The position numbers were made by a program, and so were the translations under genes. The notes beneath the pieces are model-generated. The model saw nothing but the letters and a program-made list of their open reading frames with translations, made no database searches and was not told the DNA's origin. From Paenibacillus sp. JZ16 (GTDB lineage Bacteria > Bacillota > Bacilli > Paenibacillales > Paenibacillaceae), in contig NZ_CP017659.1 of NCBI RefSeq assembly GCF_015326965.1, forward strand, positions 6,523,001-6,587,000: a DNA stretch of 64,000 nucleotides, in the 5' to 3' direction. Positions 17,843 through 27,089 of the stretch are shown piece by piece (the stretch's first letter is position 1; each line of letters starts with the position of its first letter).

Positions 17843-19910
17843 GGATTTATTGTTTGAAATCGGTCTGGAAGAAGTCCCGGCGAGATTTCTGCGCGCCGCG
17901 ATGGAACAGCTTCAGGACAAATTGGTCAAATGGCTGGATGCTTCCAGAATCGGGCATGGAGAAGTAACGGCATATGCTACGCCGCGCCGCTTGGCGGTAT
18001 GGGTACAGAACGTTGCGGATAAACAAGAAGACGTCAGCGAGGAAGTGAAGGGGCCTTCCCGCAAGATCGCGTTGGATGATAGCGGACAGTGGAGCAAGGC
18101 AGCGCTTGGTTTTGCAAAAAGCCAGGGCGTTGATCCTGAGAGTTTTACCTTTAAGGAGCTCGGCGGGGTAGAGTATATCTATGTGACGAAAAACAGCGTC
18201 GGGGTGGATACGAAGTCGATCCTGCCTGAAGGACTACTTGGCATTTTGACTTCGATGACCTTCCCGAAAAATATGCGCTGGGGCGCGCACGAATTTAAAT
18301 TCGTTCGTCCGATTAAGTGGATGGTCGCTCTGCTCGGCAGTGAGACCATAGATCTGGAAATTACGGGCGTGAAAGCTGGGAACGTGACCCGTGGACATCG
18401 TTTCCTTGGCGGAGAGGCCGTTATTCCTGAGGCATCGGCTTATCGCGACGTATTGCGCGAACAGCATGTCATCGTGGACGTGAATGAACGCCAAGAGATG
18501 ATTGTGTCGCAGATCCAGGCATTGGCCCAAGAGAAAGATTGGAATATCGCCATCAAGGACGATTTGCTTGAAGAGGTATTATTCCTTGTAGAGACGCCAA
18601 CCGTGCTGTACGGATCATTCGACTCCTCATTCCTCCATATTCCGCAGGAAGTATTGATTACTTCCATGCGTGAGCATCAACGGTACTTCCCTGTGCTGGA
18701 TAAGCAAGGACAATTGCTTCCGTTCTTTGTCACGGTGCGCAGCGGGGACAGCCGTTCCCTGGACGTTATCGCTAGAGGGAATGAGAAGGTGCTGCGAGCC
18801 CGTTTGTCGGACGCGAAATTCTTCTATGAGGAAGATCAGAAGCTTCAGATCAAAGACGCCCTATCGAAGCTGGAGAGCATCGTGTTCCATGAGGAACTGG
18901 GGACCATCGGCGATAAAGTCCGCAGAATCCGCCGGATTTCCGATCAGTTGTCCGCGAAGCTTAGCATTTCGGCTGACGAAGCAGATTCCGTGAGTCGTGC
19001 GGCCGATATTTGCAAATTCGATCTGGTGACCCAGATGGTTTACGAATTCCCTGAACTGCAGGGTGTAATGGGTGAGGATTACGCAAGAAAAGCCGGTGAG
19101 AAGGAGCAGGTGGCCAAAGCGGTGTTTGAGCATTACCAGCCTCGCTTCGCCGGTGACGCGGTGCCTTCCACCTCGGTCGGATCCATCGTGAGCATTGCGG
19201 ATAAAATCGACACGATCGTGGGCTGCTTCTCCATCGGCATCATTCCGACAGGCTCCCAGGACCCTTACGCGCTGCGCCGTCAGGCGGCGGGCATCGTTCA
19301 GATTATCCTGGAGCACAAACTCCCGGTAACGTTATCGGATGTCTTCGGTGTGGCCCTGGAGGTTCACGAGAACATTCGCGTATTGAAACGCTCGACGGAC
19401 GAAATCCGTAAGGACCTTAAAGAATTCTTCGGACTTCGCGTGAAGAAGCTTCTGTCCGAAGATCAGCGTTATGATGTGGTGGATGCCGTAATTACTGCAG
19501 GATTTGATCATGTGGTGTCGGTTGTATCCCGCGGTCATGCGCTGATGGATGCTGTCGATCATGTCCAAGACTTCAAAACGACGGTAGAATCCTTCAACCG
19601 GGTTAGCAATTTGGCTGCCAAGGCCGGCAAGGCTGCTGTCAATCCTGAATTGTTTACGGAAACGGAAGAAGGCAAGCTGTACGAAGCTTGGAACGCGATT
19701 CGCGACGATTATCATGCTGCGCTGCAAGTTGCTGACGGCGAACGTTCATTGTCCTTGCTGGGTGGACTCAAAGAACCGATTACCGGATTCTTCGACTCCG
19801 TAATGGTCATGGCAGAGGATGAAGCGGTTCGGGCCAATCGTCTCGCACTGCTCTCCGGTATCGATGGAGATTTGAAGCGATACGCCGATTTCACGAAATT
19901 GGTGTGGTAG
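17835..19910 (+). CDS. glyS: Glycyl-tRNA synthetase beta subunit
   Basis: This 691-residue protein is the beta chain, which supplies tRNA recognition, with family motifs EEVPARF near the N-terminus, TPRRLAV and FVRPIKWM in the body, and a C-terminal DALR-like anticodon-binding region. Length is normal. It overlaps glyQ by eight bases and shares its T-box control. In B. subtilis ccpN and yqfL follow glyS; here a 330-base non-coding stretch follows instead. Confidence 0.97.
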   Translation: MSKDLLFEIGLEEVPARFLRAAMEQLQDKLVKWLDASRIGHGEVTAYATPRRLAVWVQNVADKQEDVSEEVKGPSRKIALDDSGQWSKAALGFAKSQGVDPESFTFKELGGVEYIYVTKNSVGVDTKSILPEGLLGILTSMTFPKNMRWGAHEFKFVRPIKWMVALLGSETIDLEITGVKAGNVTRGHRFLGGEAVIPEASAYRDVLREQHVIVDVNERQEMIVSQIQALAQEKDWNIAIKDDLLEEVLFLVETPTVLYGSFDSSFLHIPQEVLITSMREHQRYFPVLDKQGQLLPFFVTVRSGDSRSLDVIARGNEKVLRARLSDAKFFYEEDQKLQIKDALSKLESIVFHEELGTIGDKVRRIRRISDQLSAKLSISADEADSVSRAADICKFDLVTQMVYEFPELQGVMGEDYARKAGEKEQVAKAVFEHYQPRFAGDAVPSTSVGSIVSIADKIDTIVGCFSIGIIPTGSQDPYALRRQAAGIVQIILEHKLPVTLSDVFGVALEVHENIRVLKRSTDEIRKDLKEFFGLRVKKLLSEDQRYDVVDAVITAGFDHVVSVVSRGHALMDAVDHVQDFKTTVESFNRVSNLAAKAGKAAVNPELFTETEEGKLYEAWNAIRDDYHAALQVADGERSLSLLGGLKEPITGFFDSVMVMAEDEAVRANRLALLSGIDGDLKRYADFTKLVW

Positions 19911-19912
19911 TA

Positions 19913-19942
19913 GTGACAGCATGATTTTACTAATGGTATAAT
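19913..19942 (+). promoter_or_regulatory. Orphan SigA-type promoter after glyS
   Basis: GTGACA (19913-19918), an 18-base spacer and TATAAT (19937-19942). It points into a gap of about 300 bases holding a hairpin and a dispersed repeat before yaiI, so it may drive yaiI with a long leader or a small RNA. Confidence 0.55.
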
Positions 19943-19951
19943 GCATTGTTC

Positions 19952-19997
19952 AGTGAAAGCGACAGCCCGCGGTTATGCACGGGATGGCGCTTTCGCT
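19952..19997 (+). other. Hairpin in the glyS-yaiI gap
   Basis: AGTGAAAGCG (19952-19961) pairs with CGCTTTCGCT (19988-19997), with one T-G pair; CCCG (19966-19969) can pair with CGGG (19980-19983) inside. No T tract follows, so it is not a standard terminator. It lies right at the predicted 5' end of the transcript from the orphan promoter. Confidence 0.5.
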
Positions 19998-20044
19998 ATG
20001 AACGGCCTGAATCAAGCAAGTGCTGGGTCATTGTTTATTTGAAG

Positions 20045-20153
20045 AGATAAGAAGGTATAAGCTTCAGAGGCTTACCATCCTTATCTCGCAAGAAAAACTT
20101 CCGCTATACGCGGTCTGTCTTCTGTGAAAGTACGACGATAGACGTTTTTCTTA
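20045..20153 (+). repeat. Dispersed two-hairpin repeat, copy A
   Basis: A 109-base element with two inverted repeats. The first hairpin is bounded by AGATAAG and CTTATCT (20045-20086). The second is bounded by AAGAAAAAC (20090-20098) and GTTTTTCTT (20144-20152), with an inner GTCTGTC/GATAGAC stem. A similar element lies at 26521-26622, sharing CGCAAGAAAAAC, CGCGGTCTGTCTTCTG and CGATAGACGTTTTTCTT. The first-hairpin stems differ in sequence but keep pairing in both copies. Confidence 0.75.
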
Positions 20154-20242
20154 GAAGAAGGATTTTAATCTGCCAAAGACGTATATAATAATATACAGCG
20201 TAAAGATGAATCCAAGATTAACGATAAGAGCCGGTGATGCGA

Positions 20243-20716
20243 ATGAACGAAAGCAACTCCATTTCGATTGTGGTTGACGGTGATGCATGTCCAGTCAAGA
20301 AGGAAATCGCAGAGACAGCTCGTACATTTCGTGTGCCGGTACTGCTTGTTTCTTCCTATGATCATCTGCAGCAGGCAGAAGAAGGGGTTACGACGGTCCA
20401 GGTGGATCGGAGTGATCAAAGTGCGGACCTATACATCGCTAACCACATATCCAGGGGGGATATCGTGGTAACGCAGGATTATGGACTGGCTGCACTTGCG
20501 CTTGCCAAATCATGCCATGTGATATCCTTTCGTGGTCGTATTTTCCATAATGCGGATATCGATTTCATGCTGGATTCCCGTCACCATCTGGCTAAGGCGA
20601 GGAAGCAAGGAAAGTATGGCAAAGGGCCCAAAAAGCTGCTTGACGAAGACCGGAGTTTTTTTCAACATAAACTGACAAAACTTTTGCATGAATTGCAGGA
20701 GAATGTCCACCCGTAG
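20243..20716 (+). CDS. yaiI: YaiI/YqxD family protein (UPF0178, DUF188)
   Basis: This protein of about 157 residues has the family motif VVDGDACPVK near the start and DYGLAALAL and RGRIFHNADID further on. The fold resembles PIN-type nucleases, with conserved acidic residues (DGDACP), but no activity is established. Three in-frame starts are close together (GTG 20234, ATG 20237, ATG 20243); 20243 is chosen because GGTGA lies five bases upstream. It precedes dnaG as in B. subtilis (yqxD). Confidence 0.9.
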   Translation: MNESNSISIVVDGDACPVKKEIAETARTFRVPVLLVSSYDHLQQAEEGVTTVQVDRSDQSADLYIANHISRGDIVVTQDYGLAALALAKSCHVISFRGRIFHNADIDFMLDSRHHLAKARKQGKYGKGPKKLLDEDRSFFQHKLTKLLHELQENVHP

Positions 20717-20757
20717 CGAATACTATTTACGTGCCAAAAGAGATGAAGGTGGTTTGG

Positions 20758-22575
20758 ATGAGTACCGGACAAGGTAATATTCCGGATGATGTCATTGAGG
20801 AAGTACTGGCCAAGAGCGATATTGTGGACACGGTCAGCAAATACGTGCATCTTACCAAACAGGGGAAATACCTGAAGGGCTTGTGCCCGTTTCACTCAGA
20901 GAAGACTCCTTCCTTTACGGTTACACCGGAACGCCAAATCTTTTACTGCTATGGTTGCGGTAAGGGCGGAAACGCCATTAAATTTAGAATGGAAATCGAA
21001 GGATTTTCTTTTCCCGAAGCCGTAAAGACAATGGCAGAAGAGAATGATATCTCGTTGCCGGAAGGTCAAGGAGTTCCCGTAATTCCTCGTAATCCGGAAA
21101 AAGAACGTTTGCTTGAAGCCTATGAGCTTAGCGCCAAGCTGTACCATTTCCTGCTTAAGAACACGGAGCATGGTACGGAAGCCATGAAGTATTTACGATC
21201 CCGCGGAATGAGCGACAAAATGATTGACCAGTTCCAAATCGGTTATGCTCCTGATCGTTGGGACACGCTTGTACAATTCCTGACGAAGCGATCCTTTGAC
21301 TTGAAAGAGATGGAAAAGGGCGGTTTATTATCCGCAAGAAATGAACAGGAAGGCTATCTCGACCGTTTTCGCGGACGCATCATGTTTCCGATACATGACC
21401 GCAGCGGCAAGGTCATCGCGTTTGCTGGCAGAATACTGGGGGACGGTCAACCGAAGTACCTGAATTCCCCGGAGACACTTCTATTTAATAAGAGCCGCAC
21501 ACTGTACAACCTGCACCAGGCCAAAACATCCATACGCAAATTGCGTCAAGTTCTGTTATTCGAAGGTTACGGCGATGTGATTTCGTCATGGGAAGCAGGA
21601 CTACAGAATGGTGTGGCAACCATGGGAACCTCTCTAACGGAAAACCAAGTGGCAATCATGAAATCGGTGGCTGAAGAAGTTGTTGTTGTCTATGACGGTG
21701 ATAAAGCCGGCATGGCTGCTGCGTTAAAAGTCATTCCAATGCTGGAAGGCGTTGGTCTCAGAGTACGAATCGCTTTGGTGAACGAAGGAATGGACCCGGA
21801 TGATTATATCCGCAAATTCGGTGCCGAGCGTTTCAGGCATGTAGTAGAAACAGCTGTTTCAACAACAAAATTTAAACTTATATATCTGAAGAAAAACCAT
21901 ATACTGCTAGAAGAAGATGGTAAGATTGCGTACGCCAAAGAGGCATTGCCCATTATCGCCGTACTGAATTCCTCGACTGAACGAGAAGTTTACTTGAGGG
22001 AGTTGTCCTCCGAGCTTCATCTTTCCTACGAGAGTCTTAAGCAGGATTGCAATCTGCTTCGGCAATCGATGCAAAAAAAGATGGGCGATGGGGATAATAA
22101 GGAAAAAAGGTGGAATAATGGTAGGCATAAAAAAGGGCGCCAGCCCGCCCCGGTACTTCTGCCTGCTTACCATGCTGCAGAGCGGCGGCTGCTGTCGCTG
22201 ATGCTGCAGGATGCGGAGGCCGCGCGATACGTTGGCGATCGCCTGGGAGAAGCGTTTAATATTGAGGATCATGCGGCAATTGCTGCTTATCTATATGCTT
22301 TTTACGCACAGGGTAAATCTCCGGATATCAGCCGTTTCATGTCATCGCTCCACGACGATCGTTTGGAAATGACGGTCAGCTCGATCATGATGATGGAAGC
22401 ACCAGCCGAGTGGAATGTTCAAGTGCTCGATGATTGCATACGTGAGGTGCTGAAATTTCCGCAGCAGAGAGAGATCGACCAGAAAAAAGAAGAGATGATT
22501 AAAGCGGAGCGCTCAGGAGATTTTTTGCGAGCCGCACAAATTGCAAGTGAGATTATCGCCCTAGAAAGACAATGA
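20758..22575 (+). CDS. dnaG: DNA primase
   Basis: This 605-residue protein makes RNA primers for replication. It has an N-terminal CHC2 zinc finger (LCPFHSEKTPSF...YCYGCG), a TOPRIM catalytic core (LLFEGYGDVIS and VVYDGDKAG), and a C-terminal helicase-binding domain. ATG 20758 follows AAGGTGG; a GTG at 20731 would add nine residues and overlaps the intergenic region after yaiI. It forms the macromolecular synthesis pair dnaG-sigA. Confidence 0.96.
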   Translation: MSTGQGNIPDDVIEEVLAKSDIVDTVSKYVHLTKQGKYLKGLCPFHSEKTPSFTVTPERQIFYCYGCGKGGNAIKFRMEIEGFSFPEAVKTMAEENDISLPEGQGVPVIPRNPEKERLLEAYELSAKLYHFLLKNTEHGTEAMKYLRSRGMSDKMIDQFQIGYAPDRWDTLVQFLTKRSFDLKEMEKGGLLSARNEQEGYLDRFRGRIMFPIHDRSGKVIAFAGRILGDGQPKYLNSPETLLFNKSRTLYNLHQAKTSIRKLRQVLLFEGYGDVISSWEAGLQNGVATMGTSLTENQVAIMKSVAEEVVVVYDGDKAGMAAALKVIPMLEGVGLRVRIALVNEGMDPDDYIRKFGAERFRHVVETAVSTTKFKLIYLKKNHILLEEDGKIAYAKEALPIIAVLNSSTEREVYLRELSSELHLSYESLKQDCNLLRQSMQKKMGDGDNKEKRWNNGRHKKGRQPAPVLLPAYHAAERRLLSLMLQDAEAARYVGDRLGEAFNIEDHAAIAAYLYAFYAQGKSPDISRFMSSLHDDRLEMTVSSIMMMEAPAEWNVQVLDDCIREVLKFPQQREIDQKKEEMIKAERSGDFLRAAQIASEIIALERQ

Positions 22576-22614
22576 GGCCCCGCGCATTGCTGTTTCTAGG
22601 GAGGAGGGAGTCGA

Positions 22615-23748
22615 ATGATGGCGAATGATCAGCATACTGAACTAGAAACGGAATTTACGCTGGATCAAGTCAAGGATCAGTTGATTGAACAGGGTAAAAA
22701 GAGATCCGTATTGAGCTATAAAGATATTATGGAGAAATTATCGCCATTTGATCAGGATACGGAGCAGATGGAAGAGTTCTATGAGCAGCTGGCCGACCTG
22801 GGTATCGATGTAGTTAATGAGAATGATGAAGAGGGTACTCACCGGCAAGCGGGAGATTCCGAATCCCATGATAATGAGGATTTTGGGTTTGACGACGATC
22901 TTTCGCTGCCTCCTGGGATCAAGATTAACGACCCGGTACGGATGTACTTGAAGGAAATTGGCCGGGTTCCGCTGTTGTCAGCAGATGATGAGATTGAACT
23001 TGCCAACCGGATTGAACAGGGAGATGAGGAAGCCAAGCGCCGTCTGGCTGAAGCCAACCTGCGTCTCGTTGTAAGTATCGCGAAGCGTTACGTCGGACGA
23101 GGAATGCTGTTCCTGGATTTGATTCAGGAGGGCAACATGGGCTTGATCAAAGCCGTGGAGAAGTTCGATTACAAAAAGGGTTTCAAATTCAGTACGTATG
23201 CGACTTGGTGGATTCGCCAAGCGATCACGCGCGCTATTGCTGACCAGGCCCGTACCATCCGAATTCCCGTGCATATGGTCGAGACCATCAACAAACTGAT
23301 TCGTGTATCCAGACAGCTTCTGCAGGAGCTCGGACGTGAGCCTTCGCCGGAGGAAATTGCTGCCGAGATGGAACTCAGTGTTGAGAAAGTCCGGGAGATT
23401 ATGAAAATCGCCCAGGAGCCGGTTTCGCTGGAAACGCCGATCGGTGAAGAAGATGATTCCCACCTCGGAGATTTCATCGAGGATCAGGAAGCACTCGCTC
23501 CTGCTGACGCAGCAGCTTACGAGCTTCTGAAGGAACAGCTCGAAGATGTGCTGGATACGCTGACAGAGCGCGAGGAGAATGTGCTTCGTCTTCGTTTCGG
23601 ACTCGATGATGGCCGCACCAGAACACTGGAAGAGGTCGGCAAAGTGTTCGGTGTTACCCGCGAACGGATTCGACAGATTGAAGCGAAAGCGCTCCGTAAG
23701 CTTCGTCACCCGAGCCGCAGCAAACGGTTAAAGGATTTCCTCGAATAG
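22615..23748 (+). CDS. sigA: Housekeeping RNA polymerase sigma factor SigA (RpoD)
   Basis: This 377-residue protein is the primary sigma factor. An acidic region 1.1 is followed by region 1.2 ([21 protein letters not shown]), region 2 ([17 protein letters not shown] for -10 recognition) and region 4 ([20 protein letters not shown] for -35 recognition). GGGAGGAGGGAG precedes the ATG. It lies 40 bases after dnaG and is followed by a strong terminator. Several consensus -35/-10 promoters in this window would be its targets. Confidence 0.97.
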   Translation: MMANDQHTELETEFTLDQVKDQLIEQGKKRSVLSYKDIMEKLSPFDQDTEQMEEFYEQLADLGIDVVNENDEEGTHRQAGDSESHDNEDFGFDDDLSLPPGIKINDPVRMYLKEIGRVPLLSADDEIELANRIEQGDEEAKRRLAEANLRLVVSIAKRYVGRGMLFLDLIQEGNMGLIKAVEKFDYKKGFKFSTYATWWIRQAITRAIADQARTIRIPVHMVETINKLIRVSRQLLQELGREPSPEEIAAEMELSVEKVREIMKIAQEPVSLETPIGEEDDSHLGDFIEDQEALAPADAAAYELLKEQLEDVLDTLTEREENVLRLRFGLDDGRTRTLEEVGKVFGVTRERIRQIEAKALRKLRHPSRSKRLKDFLE

Positions 23749-23758
23749 CTTAATCCAC

Positions 23759-23794
23759 GGACCTTCTGCAGTAACGGCAGCAGGTCCTTTTTTT
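23759..23794 (+). terminator. Intrinsic terminator after sigA
   Basis: GGACCT (23759-23764) and CTGC pair with GCAG and AGGTCC (23777-23787), followed by seven T residues. The 220 bases from here to trmK hold no gene I can support; B. subtilis has cccA in this place. Confidence 0.9.
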
Positions 23795-24014
23795 CGAATT
23801 TATGCATGGCATGTATGAGTTTCTTGGTTATGGAATTTCTTCCTGCATTTGTTTTATTGGTCTTTATTTTAGCTCTTTTCCAGACCCATTGCAAATGAAC
23901 AGGCACGACGTTTTTCAACCGGATTTACCGGTTTGCAGTTTGGTATCGTCTCTGTTAGGGTAAGGTATAGATCGTGATTTGGACGAAAATATGGAATGGT
24001 AAGGTGTATCGACC

Positions 24015-24773
24015 GTGAAATTATCAAGAAGATTAACGAAAATACTGGAGAAGATTCCACGCGGCAGCCGACTTGCTGATATCGGTTCCGACCATGCACT
24101 GCTGCCTGTGGCTGCCGTAGAGAGCGGAGCAGCCATTCAAGCGATCGCCGGTGAGGTCAATCCCGGCCCTTATGATGCTGCCGTCAAGCAGGTCATCGAA
24201 TCAGGGATGACTGAGGTCATCAGCGTGCGAAGAGGAGACGGTTTGAACGTACTCTCAGCCGGTGAGGCCGACGTTATTACGATTGCCGGTATGGGTGGCA
24301 GCTTGATTGCAGCGATTTTGGACCGCGGCATCGATAAGCTGACAGGCGTCCGCAGGCTGGTCCTGCAGCCGAATGTGGGAGAAGATATCTTGCGCAAGTG
24401 GCTGTACTCCCATGGCTGGGTGCTGATTGAGGAATGGATCCTGGAGGAAGACGGCAAAATTTACGAAGTGCTGGTCGCCGAGCCTTCGCATACAACAGAC
24501 CTGACGAATGAGCAGGTTTACAAGGATAGAGCGATTGGGGGCGGTCTCCGATTATCTACGGACTGGCTTTTCCGTATGGGACCTTGGCTCACGCAGTCCC
24601 CGAATCCGGTTTTCTATGATAAATGGAAATCGGAGATAGAGAAGATGGAGTATATTCTTCTATCGCTTTCGCGTTCAGATCTCACCACGGCAGCCGACAA
24701 GGCGAGTGAGATTCGTTCGGATATCGAGTTTATTCAGGAGGTGCTGGCATGCTTGCCAAAGGACAAACCGTAA
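24015..24773 (+). CDS. trmK: tRNA (adenine-N1) methyltransferase TrmK
   Basis: This 252-residue protein has a Rossmann SAM-binding motif (GSRLADIGSDHALLPVAAVE) and the family segment ITIAGMGGSLI. TrmK makes m1A at position 22 of tRNAs in Gram-positive bacteria. The start is GTG 24015 with a weak AAGGTG upstream. It overlaps yqfO by 25 bases, as in B. subtilis (yqfN-yqfO). Confidence 0.94.
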   Translation: MKLSRRLTKILEKIPRGSRLADIGSDHALLPVAAVESGAAIQAIAGEVNPGPYDAAVKQVIESGMTEVISVRRGDGLNVLSAGEADVITIAGMGGSLIAAILDRGIDKLTGVRRLVLQPNVGEDILRKWLYSHGWVLIEEWILEEDGKIYEVLVAEPSHTTDLTNEQVYKDRAIGGGLRLSTDWLFRMGPWLTQSPNPVFYDKWKSEIEKMEYILLSLSRSDLTTAADKASEIRSDIEFIQEVLACLPKDKP

Positions 24774-25864
24774 TTCAATATATGGAGCAATTGGCCCCGA
24801 AGCACGTGGCCGAACCCGATGACCGGATCGGACTCCAGCTTGGAACATTGCAAAAGGACATTCGCACCGTGCTGATTGCTTTGGATGTCAATGATGAAGT
24901 GGTGGATGAAGCCATTGAGATTGGGGCTGATCTGATTATCGCGCATCATGCGATTATATACCGTCCGCTGAAGCAGCTGCAGACGGATACACCGATGGGC
25001 AAGGTGTATGAAAAGCTGATCAAACACGATATCGCGGTATATATAAGTCATACCAATCTCGATGTAACCGAAGGCGGAATGAACGATTGGATGGCGGAGG
25101 CCTTGGGAATCGAGAATACGTCGCCTATCCATGACATGCATAATGAACAGTTATCCAAGCTGGTGGTATTTGTGCCGAAGAGTCATCATCAAGAGGTGCT
25201 CGATGCTGTGCTCGGCGCCGGTGCAGGCTGGATCGGAAATTACAGCCACTGCAGCTTTAACATTGAGGGTTTTGGCACCTATGTTCCGCGAGAAGGCAGC
25301 AACCCATTTCTAGGTCAGGAAGGCAAGATGGAACGTGCTAATGAGGTTCGGATCGAGACAATTGTTCCTCATGCCATCCGCAACAAAGTGATCCAGGCGA
25401 TGCTGAAGGCGCATCCTTATGAAGAGGTTGCGTATGATCTGTATGCCATGGACCTTAAAGGGAGATCCCTTGGTCTTGGCCGGGTTGGTAAGCTAAAAGA
25501 GCCTATGACGTTGGCTGAGCTGGTAGACGTGGTCAAAGAAAAGCTGGAGGTTCCACATGTTCGTGTTGTAGGAGAGCTCGACCGCACCATCCGCAAGGCG
25601 GCCGTCATCGGGGGATCCGGAGGACGCTACATGATGAAGGCACTGTTCCGTGGAGCGGATGTGCTGGTAACCGGAGATGTCGATTATCATACGGCACAGG
25701 ATGCGCTCGCAGCAGGACTTACCATCATTGATCCGGGTCATAATGCCGAGAAGATTATGAAGGTCAAGGTCGCCGAGTGGATGGAACAGAAACTGCAGGA
25801 ACATAAGTATGAAACCCGAGTTGTTGCTTCCCGCATCAATACGGAGCCATTCCAGTTCGTGTAA
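24749..25864 (+). CDS. yqfO: NIF3/YqfO family dinuclear metal protein (GTP cyclohydrolase I type 2-like)
   Basis: This 371-residue protein has NIF3 metal-binding motifs: HHAIIYRPLK, SHTNLDV and, after an inserted domain of about 100 residues (YVPREGSNPF..., PII/CutA-like), PGHNAEKIMK. The annotation GTP cyclohydrolase type 2 is widespread but the cellular reaction is not settled. GGAGGTGCTGGC precedes ATG 24749, which lies inside trmK. Confidence 0.93.
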   Translation: MLAKGQTVIQYMEQLAPKHVAEPDDRIGLQLGTLQKDIRTVLIALDVNDEVVDEAIEIGADLIIAHHAIIYRPLKQLQTDTPMGKVYEKLIKHDIAVYISHTNLDVTEGGMNDWMAEALGIENTSPIHDMHNEQLSKLVVFVPKSHHQEVLDAVLGAGAGWIGNYSHCSFNIEGFGTYVPREGSNPFLGQEGKMERANEVRIETIVPHAIRNKVIQAMLKAHPYEEVAYDLYAMDLKGRSLGLGRVGKLKEPMTLAELVDVVKEKLEVPHVRVVGELDRTIRKAAVIGGSGGRYMMKALFRGADVLVTGDVDYHTAQDALAAGLTIIDPGHNAEKIMKVKVAEWMEQKLQEHKYETRVVASRINTEPFQFV

Positions 25865-25971
25865 GGAACAGAAATGTAAGGCAAGGAAAAGAGGCCTCAT
25901 TCTGACACCGCCTGGCCTATAGGGTTCGGCCAAGCTGGGAAATTAATCAACTATTGTTAATGTTTAATGGG

Positions 25972-26000
25972 TTGTGTACCGCTTCAAATCACTGTATAAT
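25972..26000 (+). promoter_or_regulatory. Promoter of rnpB
   Basis: TTGTGT (25972-25977), a 17-base spacer and a perfect TATAAT (25995-26000). The RNA would begin about 10-15 bases later, in agreement with the P1 helix of RNase P RNA. Confidence 0.75.
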
Positions 26001-26013
26001 ATGAATGTTGTCC

Positions 26014-26419
26014 GGAAAGTTTGACAGACAATCGCTGGCGGCTCTAAGCCGCGAGAGGAAAGTCCGGGCTCCATAGGGCAGGGTGCTGGATAACGTCCAG
26101 TCAGCGCGAGTTGAAGGATAGTGCCACAGAAATGGACCGCCGATGGCCGCCTTAGGGTGGCACAGGCAAGGATGGAACCGAGGTGTAAGAGACCCCGAGG
26201 AACGCTGGTGACTTCGTTCCTGGTAAACCCCACCTGGAGCAAGACCTAATGGGACGCAGTCTCTTTCGAGGAGACAGCCTTAGCCCGAGGCGCGTCCGGG
26301 TTGGTCGCTTGAGTCGATTAGTAATGATCGGCCTAGATAGATGATTGTCGCTCATGGTGGCAGGGTAGTTCCCGTTATGACCACGAAGAGCACAGAACCC
26401 GGCTTACGGAAAGCTTTCC
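26014..26419 (+). ncRNA. rnpB: RNase P RNA, class A architecture
   Basis: The conserved 5' core GAGGAAAGTCCGGGCTCCAT (26053-26072) continues into AGGGCAGGGTGCTGG, and the conserved 3' elements include AGATGAAT-like AGATAGATGATTG and ACAGAACCCGGCTTACGG. P1 pairs GGAAAGTTT (26014-26022) with AAGCTTTCC (26411-26419). The order of these elements, including GCCGATGGCC and GGTAAACCCCACC, follows the E. coli-type (class A) RNA, not the class B form of B. subtilis. It is the catalytic RNA that trims tRNA 5' ends. Confidence 0.95.
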
Positions 26420-26460
26420 CAACTGAACAACATATTGCTTTACTAATACCGCTATGGTAC

Positions 26461-26517
26461 AAACGCGTATTTTCTTTGGACTCCTCGTGAGGGGTCTACA
26501 GGAAATGCGCGTTTTTT
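26461..26517 (+). terminator. Intrinsic terminator of rnpB
   Basis: AACGCGTATTT (26462-26472) pairs with AAATGCGCGTT (26503-26513), one G-U pair, with an inner GGACTCCTC/GAGGGGTCT hairpin and a run of T residues after it. Confidence 0.88.
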
Positions 26518-26520
26518 CAT

Positions 26521-26622
26521 GATATCAGAAGTTATAAACTTCGAAGCTTGGGTCTACCTGATATCGCAAGAAAAACCCGCGGTCTGTCTTCTGAGAAAAG
26601 TACGTCGATAGACGTTTTTCTT
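26521..26622 (+). repeat. Dispersed two-hairpin repeat, copy B
   Basis: The second copy of the element at 20045-20153. The first hairpin is bounded by GATATCAG (26521-26528) and CTGATATC (26558-26565). The second is bounded by AAGAAAAAC (26568-26576) and GTTTTTCTT (26614-26622), with GTCTGTC/GATAGAC inside and about nine bases fewer than copy A. It begins four bases after the T run of the rnpB terminator and ends before the coat gene. Confidence 0.75.
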
Positions 26623-26734
26623 TAGGTTTCGCGAAAATATTGGGAGATCATGTGTCCTGTACGGATAATCGTCCATACCAAATAGCCCTTGGGATAATAA
26701 GCTATAATCATCAACGGAAAGGAGATGCAAAAAC

Positions 26735-27013
26735 ATGTCTTGTCATAAAGAAAATCCATGTCCTCCTGTGTCACCGATTGTGTGCGAGCCGATCGTTGTC
26801 GTTAGAGACCATTATGTACCGCAAATCGTACCCGTGATTCATCCGATTAAAGTGGTGGATAAGATTCACTGCGTACCTGTAGAAAAACATATATACACGT
26901 ACAGCGAAGAAGAAGTCGTGAGCGACAATGCAGGCTATGGTGGAGTTACGGTCTCCGGTAAGCGTTCGAAGAAAGCTGCAGTACGTACTAGCCGTTCCCG
27001 CCGGAAGAAATAA
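26735..27013 (+). CDS. CotD-like spore coat protein
   Basis: This 92-residue protein starts MSCHKENPCPPVSPIVCEPI and is rich in His, Pro, Val and Cys, with PQIVPVIHPIKVVDKIHCVPV, the repeated P-x-I-H-P pattern seen in CotD coat proteins. The tail is strongly basic (RSKKAAVRTSRSRRKK). It is probably an inner coat structural protein made in the mother cell. GAAAGGAGATGC precedes the ATG. A SigK-type -10 (AATAAGCTA near 26696) is possible but poor. It is transcribed towards the convergent protease gene. Confidence 0.75.
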   Translation: MSCHKENPCPPVSPIVCEPIVVVRDHYVPQIVPVIHPIKVVDKIHCVPVEKHIYTYSEEEVVSDNAGYGGVTVSGKRSKKAAVRTSRSRRKK

Positions 27014-27039
27014 ATGTAAGTGCTCTTGCCTCCGATAGG

Positions 27040-27083
27040 AATAAAGCAGCTAACGCGATCGAGGCGGAAGCTGCTTTATTTCG
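27040..27083 (+). terminator. Terminator between the coat gene and the convergent protease gene
   Basis: AATAAAGCAGCT (27040-27051) pairs perfectly with AGCTGCTTTATT (27069-27080). The T-rich side favours the plus strand, but the stem could also slow transcription of the minus-strand gene. Confidence 0.8.
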
Positions 27084-27089
27084 TGTATT

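Noticed and set aside
23795..24014. Remnant cccA gene between sigA and trmK
   Set aside because: No CxxCH haem motif or conserved frame was found in any reading; treated as non-coding.
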